A stretch of DNA of 64,000 nt, from positions 62,001 through 126,000 of the forward strand of contig CAKOKQ010000003.1 in the NCBI GenBank assembly GCA_934095825.1, read 5' to 3'. The position numbers and the translations under genes were made by a program. This stretch comes from an uncultured Bacilli bacterium. Its GTDB lineage: Bacteria > Bacillota_I > Bacilli_A > RF39 > UBA660. Each line of letters starts with the position of its first letter. Positions within the stretch are counted from its first letter, which is position 1. The notes beneath the pieces are model-generated. The model made no database searches, was not told the DNA's origin, and saw only the letters and a list, made by a program, of their open reading frames with translations. Shown piece after piece: positions 62,393-64,000 of this stretch.

Positions 62393-63458
62393 AGTTATAG
62401 ATTTTATCGATACATTCTCGTTTATAAGATAGAGAAGGGTGAACATATAAATTTAAAGTAATACTAACATTGGAATGCCCCAAAACTTCCGCTAGAGCTT
62501 TAACATCCATATTTTTTTCCACCGCATTAGTAGCAAAAGTATGTCTTAACGCATGAAATTTATGTTTTTTAATACCCCATTTCTTTAAATAAAATAAGTA
62601 TTTATTATAATAAGAACGGGGTTCCAAATAATGCGTTGAATTAGTTAAAAAATAATGCTTATCATTAGGAAAAGTATTTAAATACTCTGTAAGAGGTTGC
62701 AACAATTTATTAGCAATCGGTACTACTCGGTTAGAATTATTAGTCTTAGGATCATCTAAAACTACCCGAGTTTTACTTTCATAATTATCTGAACGAACCC
62801 TAATTAAAGTATGATTAATATAGATTAAACCGTTCTTTAAATCAAAATTTTCTTTTCGAAGTGCGCATAATTCACCAATGCGAATACCTGTATATAAACA
62901 AACTCCAATTCCTAAACAAATAGGATCATCAGAGTGTAGGGTATTATTTTCTAAACGAGTTATTTCTTCTCTTTGAAATACATCAATATTTTTCTTCTTC
63001 TTTAAGGGAATATCAAAATCAACATAGATTCGACAAAATTTCAAAATTTGCTTGATAATCATTCCTAACTCATGAACAGTATTATTTTCTAAAAATATGG
63101 CTTTGGTAGATAAATAAGATTCAATTGTTTCTTTATCTAAAGAACTAAGCTTGTATTCACCTAAATCCGGCATAATATGTTTTTTGATTTTATTAGCATA
63201 AGTTGCATAACTTGAAAGTTTTATTTTGTCTTTTTTATATTCTAACCATCTAATAATGTAAACCGAAAATCGCCCTTTAGCAATTGTCGTCTTTTTTTCT
63301 TTTTCCATCATTATTTTCCGGCGTTTTTCTTTTACTTCACTGTAAGTTCGCCCATAAATATAACCATACTTAGCAGAATCACCAATATAATTTTTTATAT
63401 AACGGGCTTCATAACGGCCGTCTTTTCTTTTAAAAATACTTTCTCCCTTACGCCCCAT
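62391..63458 (-). CDS. int: Tyrosine-recombinase integrase
   Basis: 355 residues from ATG 63458 (GGAGAG just upstream; the longer frame to 63476 lacks a site). N-terminal arm-binding-type region (about 1-60), SAM-like core-binding domain (about 60-150), and the catalytic domain with Arg193 (TGIRIGELC), HALRHTF (His302, Arg305), GHS (His328) and nucleophile Tyr338. Typical of integrases of conjugative and phage elements in Bacillota. No element ends were found in the window, so the element it belongs to lies mainly to the right or has decayed. It could also act on the 39.7/40.0 kb repeats, which is only a guess. Confidence 0.94.
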   Translation of the reverse strand: MGRKGESIFKRKDGRYEARYIKNYIGDSAKYGYIYGRTYSEVKEKRRKIMMEKEKKTTIAKGRFSVYIIRWLEYKKDKIKLSSYATYANKIKKHIMPDLGEYKLSSLDKETIESYLSTKAIFLENNTVHELGMIIKQILKFCRIYVDFDIPLKKKKNIDVFQREEITRLENNTLHSDDPICLGIGVCLYTGIRIGELCALRKENFDLKNGLIYINHTLIRVRSDNYESKTRVVLDDPKTNNSNRVVPIANKLLQPLTEYLNTFPNDKHYFLTNSTHYLEPRSYYNKYLFYLKKWGIKKHKFHALRHTFATNAVEKNMDVKALAEVLGHSNVSITLNLYVHPSLSYKRECIDKIYN

Positions 63459-64000
63459 TTTTATCTCTCCAATCAATTTTAGTATGGTCTATTTTTTTAT
63501 GTTTATGCATTTATTCTTATCTTAATTATTATAGCATTAAAAAAGTTTCAACTATTATAGTTTATTAAATAAACTGGGATTTTGCAAGAAGTAAACTGGT
63601 ACTCTAATGACATCCTTTAAAATAATTAAAATAAAAATAAAATACTATATTTATAAATTGATAATTTAAAAACTAACACTAAGAAAATACCTTTTATAAT
63701 TACATAAAAAAGAATTAAATTATGCTCTGAGATTTGAGAAAAAACAATCATTTTTTTAATTAAGCTTACTTGTTAAAAAAATATTTAATCATTTAAAATT
63801 GTTATTTTTCACTTGACTTAAGGATAGTTCTATGTGATATATAATAATTGTTATAGTTCCAAAATAGTTCAAAAGAGTTAAAAAGAGTTAAAAATTGCTA
63901 AAAAAGAATAGCACAAACTAATTAAATATAAAGAATATAACAAACTAAGTTATAAAAAATAGGAGAATATATGAAAAATAAGTAATATTATTTGAAAATC
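63459..64000. other. Right-end intergenic region, 540 bases
   Basis: AT-rich. A promoter-like TTGACT (63813-63818) with GATATA 17 bases on, phased AGTT repeats, and an AGGAGA plus ATG at about 63971 whose frame stops after four codons (MKNK). No gene is visible. Confidence 0.5.
63855..63895. repeat. Four phased AGTT-x-AAAA repeats
   Basis: AGTTCCAAAAT, AGTTCAAAAG, AGTTAAAAAG, AGTTAAAAAT: four units of 10-11 bases, one helical turn apart, just downstream of a promoter-like sequence near the integrase. Confidence 0.6.

Noticed and set aside
1..64000. Mycoplasma-type genetic code (TGA = Trp)
   Set aside because: Trp positions in conserved proteins use TGG and several intact genes end in TGA (for example at 24853 and 52079).

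Overview
The window is strongly AT-rich, gene-dense DNA from a Gram-positive (Bacillota) bacterium. Two RNase J paralogues, Bacillus-type ribosome binding sites, sporulation-type proteins (a SpoVIF-like protein, a SpoIID domain), a TasA/SipW-type secretion cluster and a penicillin-binding-protein/mraY pair all fit an AT-rich Bacilli or Erysipelotrichia-like gut lineage; the exact taxon cannot be fixed from sequence alone. Trp is encoded by TGG and genes end in TGA, so the standard bacterial code applies and the Mycoplasma code does not.

Layout. 1-9.2 kb: a type IV secretion/conjugation-like operon (VirB4 ATPase, a SpoIID+M23 wall-remodelling fusion, two paralogous lipoproteins, a VirD4/TraG coupling ATPase), with no relaxase in view. 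9.2-17.8 kb: a rhodanese, then a matrix/surface-fibre cluster (two TasA/camelysin-like proteins, a giant membrane-anchored protein of Ca-binding-type DxDxDG repeats, and a SipW-like signal peptidase), then a SpoVIF-like protein, a membrane-anchored HTH regulator and a secreted protein. 18-26 kb: RNase J1 (minus), membrane proteins, a lipase-like hydrolase, a nucleotidase and small unknowns. 26.1-37.3 kb: an accessory and defence region beginning at tRNA-Cys/tRNA-Gly: HD-domain protein, lipoprotein, MerR/cyclophilin-like group, a Dam-type restriction-modification pair, RhuM-Fic genes, IS remnants and a MITE-like element. Three of its modules are each flanked by a duplicated gene 3' end (tRNA-Gly; the gene at 33 kb; the XRE gene at 37 kb), the mark of repeated integration. 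37.4-43.2 kb: two glycine-rich surface proteins around a Fic protein; the second has a probable invertible promoter in front of it; then a degenerate CHAP/cadherin-like surface protein. 43.3-53.2 kb: a class B penicillin-binding protein gene (with mraY next) split exactly in the codons of its SxN catalytic motif by a 6.86-kb element carrying a large serine recombinase. 53.2-64 kb: tRNA-Leu, a thioredoxin-like protein, a MATE-cytidylate-kinase-like fusion, an RNase J2-like paralogue without key metal ligands, an RmuC-like protein, a GT39-like membrane glycosyltransferase and a tyrosine integrase.

How the parts work together. The left third encodes cell-surface machinery: a secretion or DNA-transfer channel with its own wall hydrolase, next to secreted fibre-like proteins and their dedicated signal peptidase. 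The middle is a hotspot for immunity and mobile modules. The two most striking features are DNA-rearrangement switches. (1) Precise removal of the 6,863-bp element between the two GCAA cores (44351-44354 and 51214-51217) would rebuild a 635-codon PBP with all three active-site motifs, and would join the element ends into a nearly perfect dyad attP. (2) An exact 25-bp inverted repeat (39698-39722 / 39964-39988) encloses a consensus promoter that now points away from the surface-protein gene at 40021 and would point toward it after inversion.
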